Of a DNA stretch of 64,000 nucleotides, positions 25,076 to 35,703 are shown piece by piece. This DNA is from Lepisosteus oculatus (taxonomy: Eukaryota; Chordata; Actinopteri; Semionotiformes; Lepisosteidae). Position 1 is the first letter of the stretch, and each line of letters starts with the position of its first letter. The translations under genes were made by a program, and so were the position numbers. The notes beneath the pieces are model-generated. The model searched no databases. It saw nothing but the letters and a program-made list of their open reading frames with translations, and was not told the DNA's origin. The DNA is taken from positions 21,532,570 to 21,596,569 of the forward strand of contig NC_090707.1 of NCBI RefSeq assembly GCF_040954835.1. Reading direction: 5' to 3'.

Positions 25076-26169
25076 CAGTGAGGAGTCAATCTGTGAGGAG
25101 CTGCATGCAAGACATTGCCTCTTTCCAGAGCCATCTTGAATCAAGTTCATGTAATGTATGATTTATGTACATAAGCTTGTGTAGTAATCCTTAAACCTTC
25201 TGTTAATCATAATATATGTTTAGTGATATTAACTGTTCTGTTTTTCAGTTCAAATGAATCTAGCAAGTTAATTTATATTGTCAAGAAATTGTTCTAGTTC
25301 ATCTCTTTGTTGTTTTTGGGATTGTTAGTGGTAAGTTGTAGAGAAACAGCAATGAGACGGGGTTTCAAGAAACATTCCAATTCATTTATCATTTCTTTGA
25401 ATAGTTTGAAAACCATTATCAAGAATTGTTATGTATGTCATACCACTCAGACACTGTCACATTAGGCCATAATTTCAAACTGAGCTACCTGGCAAGTTTT
25501 GTGCTTCGGGAATGAATATACGTGTCCATTCAGGCACAACACATTTATTTGGGTTTCTGTAAATATTGCAAAGATTGATAATTAAAGTTGCTGTATTTCA
25601 CAACAGTGCAGCATTTGCCGTTATATTCACTTTTAAACTGAAGCTCACGCACTTGGTTGAAAAGCAGCTTTGCTTGCGCCACCTGCTGTCTGTTAAATAA
25701 AACAGCAGTCACTTCACACTCCAAAAATAAATAATACTGCTAATGGAAACTGAACATAACAATTAAATATGAAATTGAATTTTTGCATTGTACATTACAC
25801 AAGCAAGAAACTCAAAAATCTTGATCCCTACACAAAGATGTGTGGATGAGTGGTAGAAAATAGTCTATTACTGAAAAACATATTAAATATATTAAATTTT
25901 GTGTGGAGTGTGCAACAGAGTATTTAAAAATGCTGCATACGTGTAGTAGAAGTGGTCCAATAAAAATAAAAATAAACCTTTTTGTCCAAATTCAAGGCGT
26001 TATGTCTGATGCGAGTCCAACACAAATATAGTAGTTTCCTGAAAATGAACAGAAAAGAAACATATTGAGAAACATTTTAGTCCAAGGTCATTTTTTCATT
26101 TGTATACGATAAGTGTAAATAGCAGTATGAATGCAGATAGTTAAAACATTAACTATAAATGTATAATGG
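25076..26169. other. Intergenic, no gene seen
   Basis: AT-rich with no readable domain or repeat signature. Confidence 0.4.
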
Positions 26170-26275
26170 AATATTCTGAGCATGAGGAGAGTACCAATGA
26201 AAAGGACTTAGGAATTTATGTTTTTACATCTTCTAGGCAACGCACAGAAGTATTTAAAAAGGCTTGATAAAAAGT
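26170..26275 (+). pseudogene. CR1-like LINE fragment
   Basis: EKDLGIYVFTSSRQRTEVFKKA (first 20 residues at about 26200-26260) matches the KDLGV.VD.SL....CAEAIKKA segment found after the RT domain of CR1/L2-type elements. It is a short isolated piece. Confidence 0.65.
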
Positions 26276-29200
26276 CATAATAGTCCCATTCCAAAATATT
26301 CTTAAAATGTTTCATTTGGTGATGGCTTCCTAAGATAAGGCAGGAATGTCTGATAATCCAGTTTGGTAATTAAACTGTAAGACTAGAGGTCATTATGCAT
26401 GTTTTTTTAAAATGCTGGATTTGATTAGTAAAGCTGTTGGCTTTGTTGCAGCACGGCTGCATTTGACATCAAGCAGACAAAAGGGTTGTGAGTACATGGA
26501 AATGCAAACTGACAGCTTGAATGTGATAACTCTTGACCTTTAGCTTGCAAGTTTAAAAATCTGTCAGGTTTTTCAGCCCACTAATTGCCTTTTAAGTAGT
26601 GCTGCTCTGGAACTAGATAGTTAGTTTCATAAGAAATATGTCATTAGGTAAAATGGTTAATGTCAGTTTGTATCTGTTCAGATTCTTTTTTCCTTTCTCA
26701 AAGATATCAAATTCATCTTAGTCCTAGACAAAACTAGAGTCAGTATTTATATTGCTCAATGAAAAAACATGATAATGTCTCACCTAAAGATGAGTTTTGC
26801 AGATGGTGTTAGGTAAAGAATTGGAATAACTTCAATCTGTATTGTGATTTAAGTGTGGTAAAACAAAATTCATTATTATAATTTGTAGAAAACATTAATA
26901 GGTCCACTGGGGAAGCATAAGTGTGGTATTGTAAAATTTAAATGTGGTGAATATTTTACAATATAAATTCTGTTCCATTTCCCATTCATTTTAGAATGAA
27001 ATATTAAAACTGCTATACCTACAGTATACTAATTCCACAGTTTACTGTCTCCATAATAACTTTATAAGTAAGACTTCATTGCAGTTCAATGTGGATATAT
27101 GCAATGGCAAAGCTGATAAGTACATTAAAGCCAAAATAAAATGCTTCATGAAGGAAAAATGGTTAATTCTGCTTATTAATGAGCAAACTTGAAATCTTAC
27201 AATGACATAAGGAAGAATGATTGTAAAGGTCCCTGTGCATGATCTTTCTGTCAGTCCTGATGTGCCTTTATTTCACACCATGTCACACTCATCAAGAGAA
27301 AACTTGCTAACAACATTTGCTATAGCTCATAGCAATGCAAAAAGGTAGAAGAAATATATGATGTCACCAAATTTCAATTAAGACCGCAATTAAATGGCAA
27401 ATAACTATACAATTATATATTGGTGAAATATCAGTAGATTCCACTGCAGGCACAAAAACACATTGTAGTCTCTGTAGACCTTTAGTGGTGTTTTTTCCAC
27501 TCTGATTAAAAATCTTTGGCGGGGAGGAACACTCACCATTTTAGAGTGTGTAATATAGTAGATGCAAGCTCCACAAGGAAGTGGATTTGGAGGAGCTGTT
27601 CCTGAAGACGAGAGTAAAGCTATTGCTTTAATATTCCTCAATTTATCAATTTTCCAACCTTTTCACCCGATTCAGGGTCACAGGAGCACATGCAGCAAGC
27701 GATGGGAGCAAGACGACACACACGCAGGATGGGACGCCAGTCCATCCCAATGCACACATAGACAGAACCACTGAAACTAGTGCCATGGTGAGTATACTCA
27801 GACTAACACAGATAGCACCCCAAGTCGTGAGTTGTTAATAATACTGTCCTGCTTTAATATTTTAATGTTAAAATCTGAAATCCTCAAACATTTTTATTAA
27901 AACTTTCTTTAAAATGGATCATTGTACAATGTACAAAAATGTCTGAAGTTTGGAATTAAAAGAATTCTTGTGAAGACAAATATTTGTATTTCATCCTGTG
28001 ATCTACTAGCAAAATACAGTATGTAGGCTAAAGTATTAACGTTTTTTTGTTTTGTAAAGAATTCAGAATTTTAAAATAATGTGATTCTGGACATTTTATC
28101 ATTTTCATCTACTTGTAATTTTGATGTTTATTGCTTATATTTACTGACACATTGCAGAATAGAAGCAGCTGGTAATCCCTTTAAATACTTACTGTAAGAA
28201 TCCTACATTTATTTCATTCCACCACAAATGGCAAAGTGAGAATAACAAAAGCTGAAGTGCAAAGAAAGGAATTGATTAATTTTACAGTTTACCCTTTTCA
28301 ACTAGGAGTCTCTAGCCTTACACTAGTTATTCTTTTGCCTAGTATCTCACTATCACCCTGTATGATTATTACAGTATTAGAGAGCTAATTGCAAGGAATG
28401 AACCCTGTGTTGGTAACAAGATCACTGAGAAAGTAAACATTTCTAGGGGCAAGATTGAAAGACTAGCAAAAAGGTCAATAAGCCAAGAGTGAAACTAGGC
28501 AAAACGTATCCAAATCAAAGTCCAGAAGTCATGGTCCAAAAAAAGAAAGCCTAAAGTCTGAAAAACCAAGACATCATGTAGTTCTCAAAGTCTAACCCAA
28601 TACTGAGCAAAGTTGGAACAGAGAGCAGAGTTTAAGTAGGTTGGAGGAGAGGTGTGGTTATGGGTTAAGGAGGTCTGATTAACCTACGCCACCCCAGAGT
28701 GGATGAGGTATGTACTATTGGTTTGGGTGCCCTCTGGTGGTGGGATGCTGGTACTGGAACAATGATTTTTCTATACTGAAACATTTCTCCACCAATATTA
28801 CCCTTTAAAGCCTAAAAATGCTTTATTTTTACATTGATTGGCATCTGTGGTTTTATCCCTGTTTACTGTCTTAAATGTAGCTGTTCATTTTAAAGATTTC
28901 TTTTGGGCACCAATACCCAGACTGCTTTTTCAGCACATACCTTCAAGGTAAAACTGTTGACATGACAGCCCCCTCATAGTTTCTATTTGCTTATAAACAT
29001 CCTGATTAATCTTAGAATTCAAAGAAAATTGAAGAAGTCCCACTATGACACAATTGACATGACACAAGCTGTATTCAGTTCACACCTAATTTCATGCAGT
29101 TAATTTGGTTGTTTCTAAGCACCTTTATTATTTGCTGTTGTTGAATATTTAATTTCTTAAATCTTTAGGACTGTTTATTTGTTATATTTACTCCTGAATT

Positions 29201-29689
29201 CTACTTGACACAAAGCAACTTATATTTCACTGCCAGTCAGACTTAACAGTTTTCCAGGCTAATAATGAAGCAGATTTTCAGTCCAGATTTAAAAGCCAGT
29301 CAAGGGTCACCTCGGATGCATTTTGTTTGAAAAAATGTTTAAAAAGAACATGGATAGCACCTTATTTATCATGCTACTGGAACATATATTGTCTTTTAAA
29401 TTAGGAAAAGTAAAAGAAAAGTAAAAGAAATGAATAATAAAAGAAAAAGAAGAAAAACAATCAGTTCCATTCCATGACTGCGATGCTGTTCCAGTAATGT
29501 ACCTTAAAAACCAGACACTGTATATATCTTGTTATATAAGGTGTCAGACACTGAATATCCTACAATATATACAGTATGCAGTGTATGCATAGAATATTGT
29601 GTTCTACAAAGCCATTCTGAAGTATCTTCAGTGATGGAAAGAGATTGCAGTCCTTCTCTTGCCATCATTTCTCCTCTGGCCTGCTTTGA
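26276..29689. other. Intergenic; SINE fragment at 27650-27780, repeat-poor block 26380-26640
   Basis: CCGATTCAGGGTCACAGGAG ... GGATGGGACGCCAGTCCATC at 27668-27746 is a minus-strand tRNA-SINE body fragment. 26380-26640 has several TAATTG/CTAATTGCC homeodomain-type cores and no repeat similarity that I can see. It is only a weak candidate for a conserved element. Confidence 0.4.
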
Positions 29690-29875
29690 GAGTTAGTGTC
29701 CATGTAGAACATCCAGAGCTCGGGTTCTGGTATTGGAAGGCTGTTGGCTCACATCCCAGGTGAGACACTGTAGTGGGACCCTTGCGCAATGCACGTCATC
29801 TCAGTTGTTCCAAAACAATTCCCCGCCTTATTAATGTACTGTAAGTTGCTCTGGTTAAACCCAAAATAAATACAG
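29690..29875 (+). mobile_element. tRNA-derived SINE (GTAAGTTGCTCTGG tail)
   Basis: A tRNA-like head (CCAGAGCTCGGGTTCTGGTA, GGCTCACATCCCAGG) is followed by GAGACACTGTAGTGGGACCC, TTGCGCAATGCACGTCATCT and TGTAAGTTGCTCTGGTTAAA, the classic fish HE1/DANA-type SINE body and tail. Confidence 0.75.
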
Positions 29876-29949
29876 TACATGTACTGTAGATTTAAAGATG
29901 ATGTGAAAAAATGTTATTTACACAGGGGTACAAAAAGACAATCAAATGA

Positions 29950-32900
29950 CATTTATCTGTAAAAGGTAGTTTATTACTCAATAAAAAAAAAACATATGAC
30001 ATTGTCATGCTTGAGGCACTTATTGTTTCTTCAGCACATCCTCTCCTCTTGCACAGCTCTGCTACACTGAGGCCATGTCGTGTCCTAGAGGCCAATGAGC
30101 CAGCTGCAGCTGGTGTTCACTGTGCCCACAGTAATGAAGTGTGAGGCTACAGCTCGGTGTGGAGAAGCTTCTTAGCTTTCTTCATGTTTTCTTTCACTGA
30201 AAGTAAGAAGCAATGTCAGCCAAAATGGAGACACAAGTGTTGTACTGTACCAAGATTCAGTAATACTCTTTCCATGCACTCCAAAAAGAGCTTTTCATGT
30301 TGTGTATAGGGTTTAAATTATTATAAAACAATGATTTCATTGTTAAACAAATTGGATATAAAAGCATACATTTTGTTTTCAGTCTATTATTTGTACTACT
30401 CTAACAATATTTATCTAAATAGCCATTATTGTCTCTTACAACTATCTACAGTGTATATCTTAGAACAACTACTGTATACTAAAGGGTAACAAAAAAGAAA
30501 ACAAAAATGTATTTAAAAATTAAGTAAAGCACCAATACTTTGATTTTTCTTTTATAATACATGAGATAAAAAGTTATTAGTGACAAAAAGTACAGTTCCG
30601 AAGAAGTTCGTCATGAAGAACATAGGCACTTACAGATATCAATATCATCAGGCTCATAAGTGTAGAGTCTGTTGCTATACTTCCCTGCTATGTCAGCTCT
30701 CACAGTCAGAGATGGGTCTGAGAATGAGATAAAATATTTCAATAAAGTAATTGTCATATTTTCCCCCAGAAGTATGGCATTATTAAGGCAGATACCACCT
30801 TACTACCTCCAAACCAGAGGGCTTTACAACATGTTGGAGTCATTGCAGCATACACATTTTGTGCAGCTTATACATTCCTTGTTTGCTATTATTCCTGCTA
30901 AAATGGCATTTCCTAAGTAAGGTAAGGCAAGGAGGCTGATGTCTGGTAATCTTCCAGCTTCTCTGACCTTCTCTAGACAATGTTTTGACACCCAGGAATT
31001 TTATTTAGAGTCACACAGTCCTCCTTTATCTTTTCTCTGGCAAGATGTTAATGTGTATCACTGCCTTTGCCACATGCACTACATCAAATACTTATGACGC
31101 ACAACAACCTGCAGGATTCCACAAAAATGTGTCAACAGGTCATCTCTATTTTCTTTGAAATGAGTAGAATTTTCCCAAGGGGGATTTCTGTAGGAGTCCT
31201 TTGCAATCTAGGAATGTTAGAATGTCTGTAGGAATTTTAGAGTTAATGTACAGTATAGCAGTATTTGTTGTTGCTGCTGTTTTTATATGAGATGGTTTGT
31301 GAAATATTTGATTAATAATAATTCCTTGTATTTATACAGAGCTTTTTCAAAATATATACAAATAATATATATATATATATTATACATACTGTTATTAACT
31401 TACCAACAAAGATAATTCTGGGAGCATAGTGGCCATCAGGCGCCAGATTCTTGTCTATGGTTTCATGCTGTGGATCGTTATATTAAGTATTCAGTCTGAG
31501 ATATATACTCTTAGATACAAAACTCTAAAAAAATATTCCAGACAAATGAATAGTTAAAAACAAAACATGACTAATTTCTTAATTACAAATCAATAAAATC
31601 TCTATTATTCAAAACAAATAAATTGTACTGGTAAAGCTTTCCAAAGTAGAGGGACAAATAAAATTGAACTGCAGATATTCACATTGAATGACTTCAGTGC
31701 CACCATAGTATGTAGGATGATACAGAAAATCTGATACTAAAAATCTGAAAGTCTTTCACCACTGTTAATGAAGACAATAATCATTCTTAACGGGATTAAT
31801 TGATTAAAGTTACTGGCTAATAATTGTCTCCAACTTACCACCAGATTAAGCATTACAAAGTCTTCTTGGGCCATTTTCTGCAGCTCAGTGTCAGCAGCAA
31901 ACACCTTTTTAAGAGCTTAGACATACAAAGGGATAGATATATATAAATACATAGAGAATAATAAAAAATGGAAGACATGATGACTATGACATCATTTAAA
32001 TCTTCTTATGCAAATAATATTTTTTTCATGAGGAAAGATCCAATGAAGAACTTTTAATTTAATCTAGTATTTTTAAGAATACACATATATACCTTGACTG
32101 TGCGGGCAGTCTTCTAGGTGGTGGATAACCATCAAGGGCTTCTGACTGAAAAAATAAAGATTTCAACAATGATCTCTATACAAGAAGTATATTGAAACTT
32201 CCATCCATTGTCTTAACCATTTTATCCAATACAGAGACACAGAGGCGCCGAAGCCTATCCAAGCAAACAACAGGTGCAAGGCAGGAATACACATTGGACA
32301 GGATACCAGTGAGGAAAAACATACAGACTCAAACACACTCACCAGGACCAATTTTCACAGAAACCAATTAACCCGTGTAGTGTGGTTTTGAAGTGTTGGA
32401 GGGAACCACAGCACCCAGAGGAAACCCATGCAATCACAAGATGAACATACAATCTCCACACAGATAGCACCCCAAGAATTGAACCCAAGGCCCCAGCACT
32501 GTGAGGCACCAATGCTGACCACTGCACCACCCTACTGCCCAAATTTTAAACTGATCATTTCTCATGTACGTCTTGCCTGCTTATAATTGTATCAGTGAAG
32601 TATGAATTTCCAACAAAGGGTTTTTAATATGAGGATAGGTAACACATGCAATGCAGCCCTGAAGATATACAAATTGCAAAGCTTTAATGCGTATTGTTTT
32701 GACACACCTACTGGGAAGGTATAACCTTAAGAGTTTGCTAGGACTGGTTATTTAAATGTGAATGAGCATTAGCTTTGGAAATCTATCCATAAAGTGTAGA
32801 GGATAATAAACCTTACCTTGTTCTAGATTTTGCTAAAGCTTCCTCATAGGTTTGGGTCCAGGTAATGTCATCTCCCCATCCTAAAATATCACACAGAAAT

Positions 32901-35671
32901 TGATCATTATTATTAATAATGGGAATAGGAATATATCAGTTACAAATAGTTTTGTTATAAAGGTTCTGTAGACAAAACTAGAAAAATGAAGGTGTGTGTG
33001 GCTCAAGTATGGCCCCAGGTCTAATGAGGCTTTCCTGGGGTAAACACTAATATCCAGAGTACACACTGGATACAATTACCTTATTAATTAGTTTATTTGG
33101 CATTTGAAATCTTTATCCAAAGCAAACTCACCTTTGCAAACTCACATTTAAAGAGCAATCTGAGTGAAGGACCTTGTTACAAGGTATTACAGCAGCACCC
33201 TAACCATGATTTGAGATCCACAACCTTCCAGTTATGTGACCAGGGCTCTAACCAAAATCCATGCTGTAGTCATGACAATAATTGCAATTCCTAAACTGTA
33301 ACCAGGCCTTCCGAGAGCTCAGATGAGGCCTGGGCCATTTCACATTGTGAGGCCCCCTCGTTGTTTGGGAAGAGGGGTAAAGAATGGCATGATGGGAAGA
33401 TTAAGGTGGGCATTTTGAAACTCCTAAAGAATGGTATATTCAGCACTGAAAGGGGGGCATTTTGTCACAGCCATGGACTTTAGTCGGGAATCACAGCATA
33501 TGGTAAAAGTTCCAAATTTGACTCAAGTCAAGAAACACAGCCAAAGGGTTCAAGTGGAGGACCATGCACCCTTGGCTGAGGTGAGGCCCCCCTGTGAGGC
33601 GAGGCCTGGGCCAAATGGCCCTGCTGGCTCCCCCTCTCGTAGGGCCTGACTGTAACCCACAAATTAGTAGAATAAGGCAAGCAAGCACATGATATTGTGA
33701 CAAATATATTTTTAATTTGCAGTTATTTCCAGTTTTGGCCCTCAAGTAACAGTGTAGGGAAACAGACACAACTAACATGTATCTGTTAGCTGTGTCATGT
33801 CTGGAGCAACACCACAGTTCTATTCTTTGAAATTCTGTAGAGGCAAAGAGGTACATTACAAAATCACAGAATTAATTCAGAGAAGATAAAGAAACCAGGG
33901 AAAACTACCTGAAAAGGCCCAGGAATTATACCATTACCAGTAAAGAAATGGTTATTATTAATACTATTGATAGCAAAGGAGTGGAAGACTGTAGTCAGAG
34001 GGCCAAAGAAAGATTCAAGCTTTTGTTTTGCCTTTGCTTGGTCAGAAAACACAGTGCCTGTCTGTAAACAAAAAATAAAAGAGCAGTATGGTTTTTTCTC
34101 TCCTTGTCTGACTACTTTTGTGTACTTAGACCCCACCCATTTGAATGCACGGAGTTTCGATTTTGCCTGGGATTCCAAACCCTAATTATTCACACTATCC
34201 AAGATTTGTATTTCACAATGTTAGAAGAGCTGTACTTACCCCTGGAAAGGGTCTGAGGGACCTTTTTTGCTTTTCTTTGAGCAGATACATCCAGACTTGC
34301 TACAACAAGCAGGATACAAAGAACAGAGGAGCGACTCATAGTTCTGAAAAAGACAGATCTACTATTAATACATGTACTATTTCTTTTTCAACATTTTAAA
34401 ATTTCACAATTAGCAGCATTTAATGGTCTCTGTTTATGGCACAGTCGAAACAATTTCGTGATGTACATGTACAGTAGATGCATTCTAGTTTTTTTCTAGA
34501 TGTCTTCTGAAATAATTCTGTTTGGATTTTGAATCAAGATTTCAATTATTAACACACCCATTTTACTTTGAAATGATACTTTAGATTTTAGTGCTATATA
34601 TACTTGTACTTAAAACTACTGTATAAAAATGAGTTTGATTTCAAATACAAAACTTTCCACTTTAAATAATATAGATTATAATCCTGCCTTTCATACAGTA
34701 TTTTAACCTTTGTTGTGTACCATTACATTTTAAAGATGCTCCCGAGTTTGTCTTATAACACTTGAACCAGATATCAATGAATCATCAAATTGCCTAAGCC
34801 CTTGAAACCCTTTTGAAGCATATATTTCAGAATTTTAAAGACATCAGAAATATCAGTCCCATGTAATACTGCTTGCACTTCCACAATCTTGTCTTTTAGC
34901 ATTCCTGTTTCAGGACTAACCTGTTCTAGGAGGAGATTCAACACAATTGTTTTAAGAGAGAATCTCTTCCTACTGTATTTCTAGCACAAAGTGTGAGCGT
35001 TTTACAAATGTAATACTTTAGTTTTCGTTTTGTTATAATTGATCTCATATAATAGAATGACACAACAGTATTTGAGAAAAGTAAAAAATGTCCTTAAGTT
35101 GCATGTTTCCCCTTTACATCAGATCTGTCCACCCTCTAATGTTTTCCATCTATTTGTTTCTGTTTTGGTTTCCAATAGGGTTGGTTTATATTTTTCTATA
35201 CTGACGTTTTGACAGCTACTGTATAGCAAATATAGAATTACTTTCCTGGGGGAATGTCACAGCAAAATTCTGAATTAGTGATGGTTTCTTTATCTCATGT
35301 GGACTAGCTTGATTTAGAACACTTGTCTCCAGTTTGTGGGGATTACAAAGAGCTGTTATTTATTAAGTTTAACTCTTCTTCAATTTAATAATTCCCTTCT
35401 TTACTCAATTATTATTATTAATCACTTATTTATTTATTTTTTTGCTATATCTAATGCTGACAATTAGTCAAATATATTTGTAAAACCAATTCTATGATAA
35501 TCCTGGTTGACTAGAGATGAGTAATACTGCTTTTAAGTATTCTACAAGAATATTTACCAAGCAGATAAATCTGTTTCAAAGATTGAACTTTTTCAATCAC
35601 CTAGATACAGTACGAAAGAGCCAAGTTTCGTTCTTACCTGTTGCTGTCTTGAAATGTGAGTGAATGTTCGT
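29950..35671 (-). CDS. agr1/agr2-like: Anterior gradient protein, AGR/Ag1 family (gene span; 7 coding exons plus 5' UTR exon)
   Basis: Coding segments, minus strand, in order: 34339-34240, 32880-32817, 32145-32093, 31915-31839, 31467-31404, 30717-30634, 30196-30147 (stop 30149-30147). All junctions are GT-AG and the phases join exactly to give 163 residues; family members are about 165-175. Residues 1-20 look like a signal peptide ending in A20. The AGR hallmark PQTLSRGWGDD spans 28-38. A thioredoxin-like fold follows, with the single-cysteine motif CPHS at 68-71 (as in AGR2), DGHYAPR at 109-115 and DPSLTVRAD at 120-128. The C-terminus is HTEL, close to the KTEL/KDEL-type ER retrieval signals of this family. 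AGR proteins are ER disulfide-isomerase-like or secreted factors of mucus-secreting epithelia and, in fish and amphibians, regeneration. AQEDF and LNLVH resemble Ag1, while other stretches resemble AGR2/AGR3, so the exact paralogue is left open. The family assignment is very secure. Confidence 0.95.
29970..29975 (-). terminator. Poly(A) signal AATAAA for the AGR gene
   Basis: A canonical AATAAA on the minus strand lies about 170 bases after the AGR stop codon, giving a short 3' UTR. It is the first canonical signal downstream of the stop. Confidence 0.65.
30147..30196 (-). CDS. AGR exon 8: C-terminus with HTEL and stop
   Basis: The final coding exon supplies residues 148-163, [16 protein letters not shown], followed by TAG. 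The acceptor is CTTACTTTCAG. HTEL stands where AGR2 has KTEL and AGR3 has QSEL, so it is a plausible ER-retrieval signal. Confidence 0.95.
30634..30717 (-). CDS. AGR exon 7: [23 protein letters not shown]
   Basis: An 84-nt exon, phase 1 to phase 1, encoding residues 120-147. This is the most conserved AGR segment and is nearly identical in type to AGR3. The acceptor is ATTCTCAG and the donor GTAAGT. Confidence 0.95.
31404..31467 (-). CDS. AGR exon 6: [12 protein letters not shown]
   Basis: A 64-nt exon, phase 0 to phase 1, encoding residues 99-119, [18 protein letters not shown] and onwards. It includes the conserved cis-proline-type PR loop of the thioredoxin fold. The donor is GTAAGT. Confidence 0.94.
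31839..31915 (-). CDS. AGR exon 5: thioredoxin-like core
   Basis: A 77-nt exon, phase 1 to phase 0, encoding residues 73-98 ([13 protein letters not shown] then [13 protein letters not shown]). The donor is GTAAGT. The acceptor TGTCTAAG has a weak polypyrimidine tract, but homology and phase are exact. Confidence 0.93.
32093..32145 (-). CDS. AGR exon 4: CPHS active-site-like motif
   Basis: A 53-nt exon, phase 2 to phase 1, acceptor TTTTTTCAG, donor GTATAT. It encodes [18 protein letters not shown] (residues 55-72). The single cysteine of CPHS replaces the CXXC of classic disulfide isomerases, as is typical of AGR2. Confidence 0.95.
32198..32541 (-). mobile_element. Full-length tRNA-derived SINE in AGR intron
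   Basis: On the minus strand: GGTGGTGCAGTGGTCAGCAT (A box), GGGTTCAATTC (B box), TGTGTGGAGATTGTATGTTC, GGGTTTCCTCTGGGTGCTG and a 3' part ending TTGGATAAAATGGTTAAGAC. It is nearly complete, about 345 bases, within the intron between AGR exons 3 and 4. Confidence 0.85.
32817..32880 (-). CDS. AGR exon 3: [16 protein letters not shown]
   Basis: A 64-nt exon, phase 1 to phase 2, with acceptor ATTTTAG and donor GTAAGG. It encodes residues 34-54, the strongly conserved GWGD...W.QTYEEAL segment that opens the thioredoxin-like domain. Confidence 0.95.
33090..33290 (-). mobile_element. tRNA-derived SINE in AGR intron (HE1/DANA-like)
   Basis: CTTTATCCAAAGCAAACTCA, GAAGGACCTTGTTACAAGGT and GAGATCCACAACCTTCCAGT TATGTGACCAGGGCTCTAAC are the tail, body and tRNA-like head of the family seen in the plus orientation at 29690. 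Confidence 0.75.
33325..33650. repeat. GC-rich stretch with repeated GAGGCCTGGGCC units
   Basis: GAGGCCTGGGCCATTT at 33328 and GAGGCCTGGGCCAAAT at 33600, each next to a TGAGGCCCCC unit (33350 and 33582), bracket about 250 bases. The unit order is inverted between the two ends. The class is unknown. It lies in the AGR intron between exons 2 and 3. Confidence 0.5.
34240..34343 (-). CDS. AGR exon 2: start codon and signal peptide
   Basis: The acceptor TTTTTCAG precedes four untranslated bases and ATG at 34339-34337, which has A at -3. It encodes residues 1-33 plus one base of G34. The hydrophobic core VLCILLVVA forms the signal peptide, followed by a short basic stretch QRKAKK. The donor is GTAAGT (phase 1). 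Confidence 0.95.
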
Positions 35672-35703
35672 TGAATTCTTACCTCACAAGCCTTCTTTTT
35701 ATA
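35638..35703 (-). promoter_or_regulatory. AGR core promoter (TATA box) and noncoding exon 1
   Basis: TATAAAAAG on the minus strand (35703-35695) is followed about 30 bases later by an untranslated exon (about 35671-35638) ending in ACAG with donor GTAAGA. The next acceptor is at 34343. A TATA-driven promoter fits a tissue-restricted secretory gene. The start site is inferred from TATA spacing, not seen. Confidence 0.6.
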
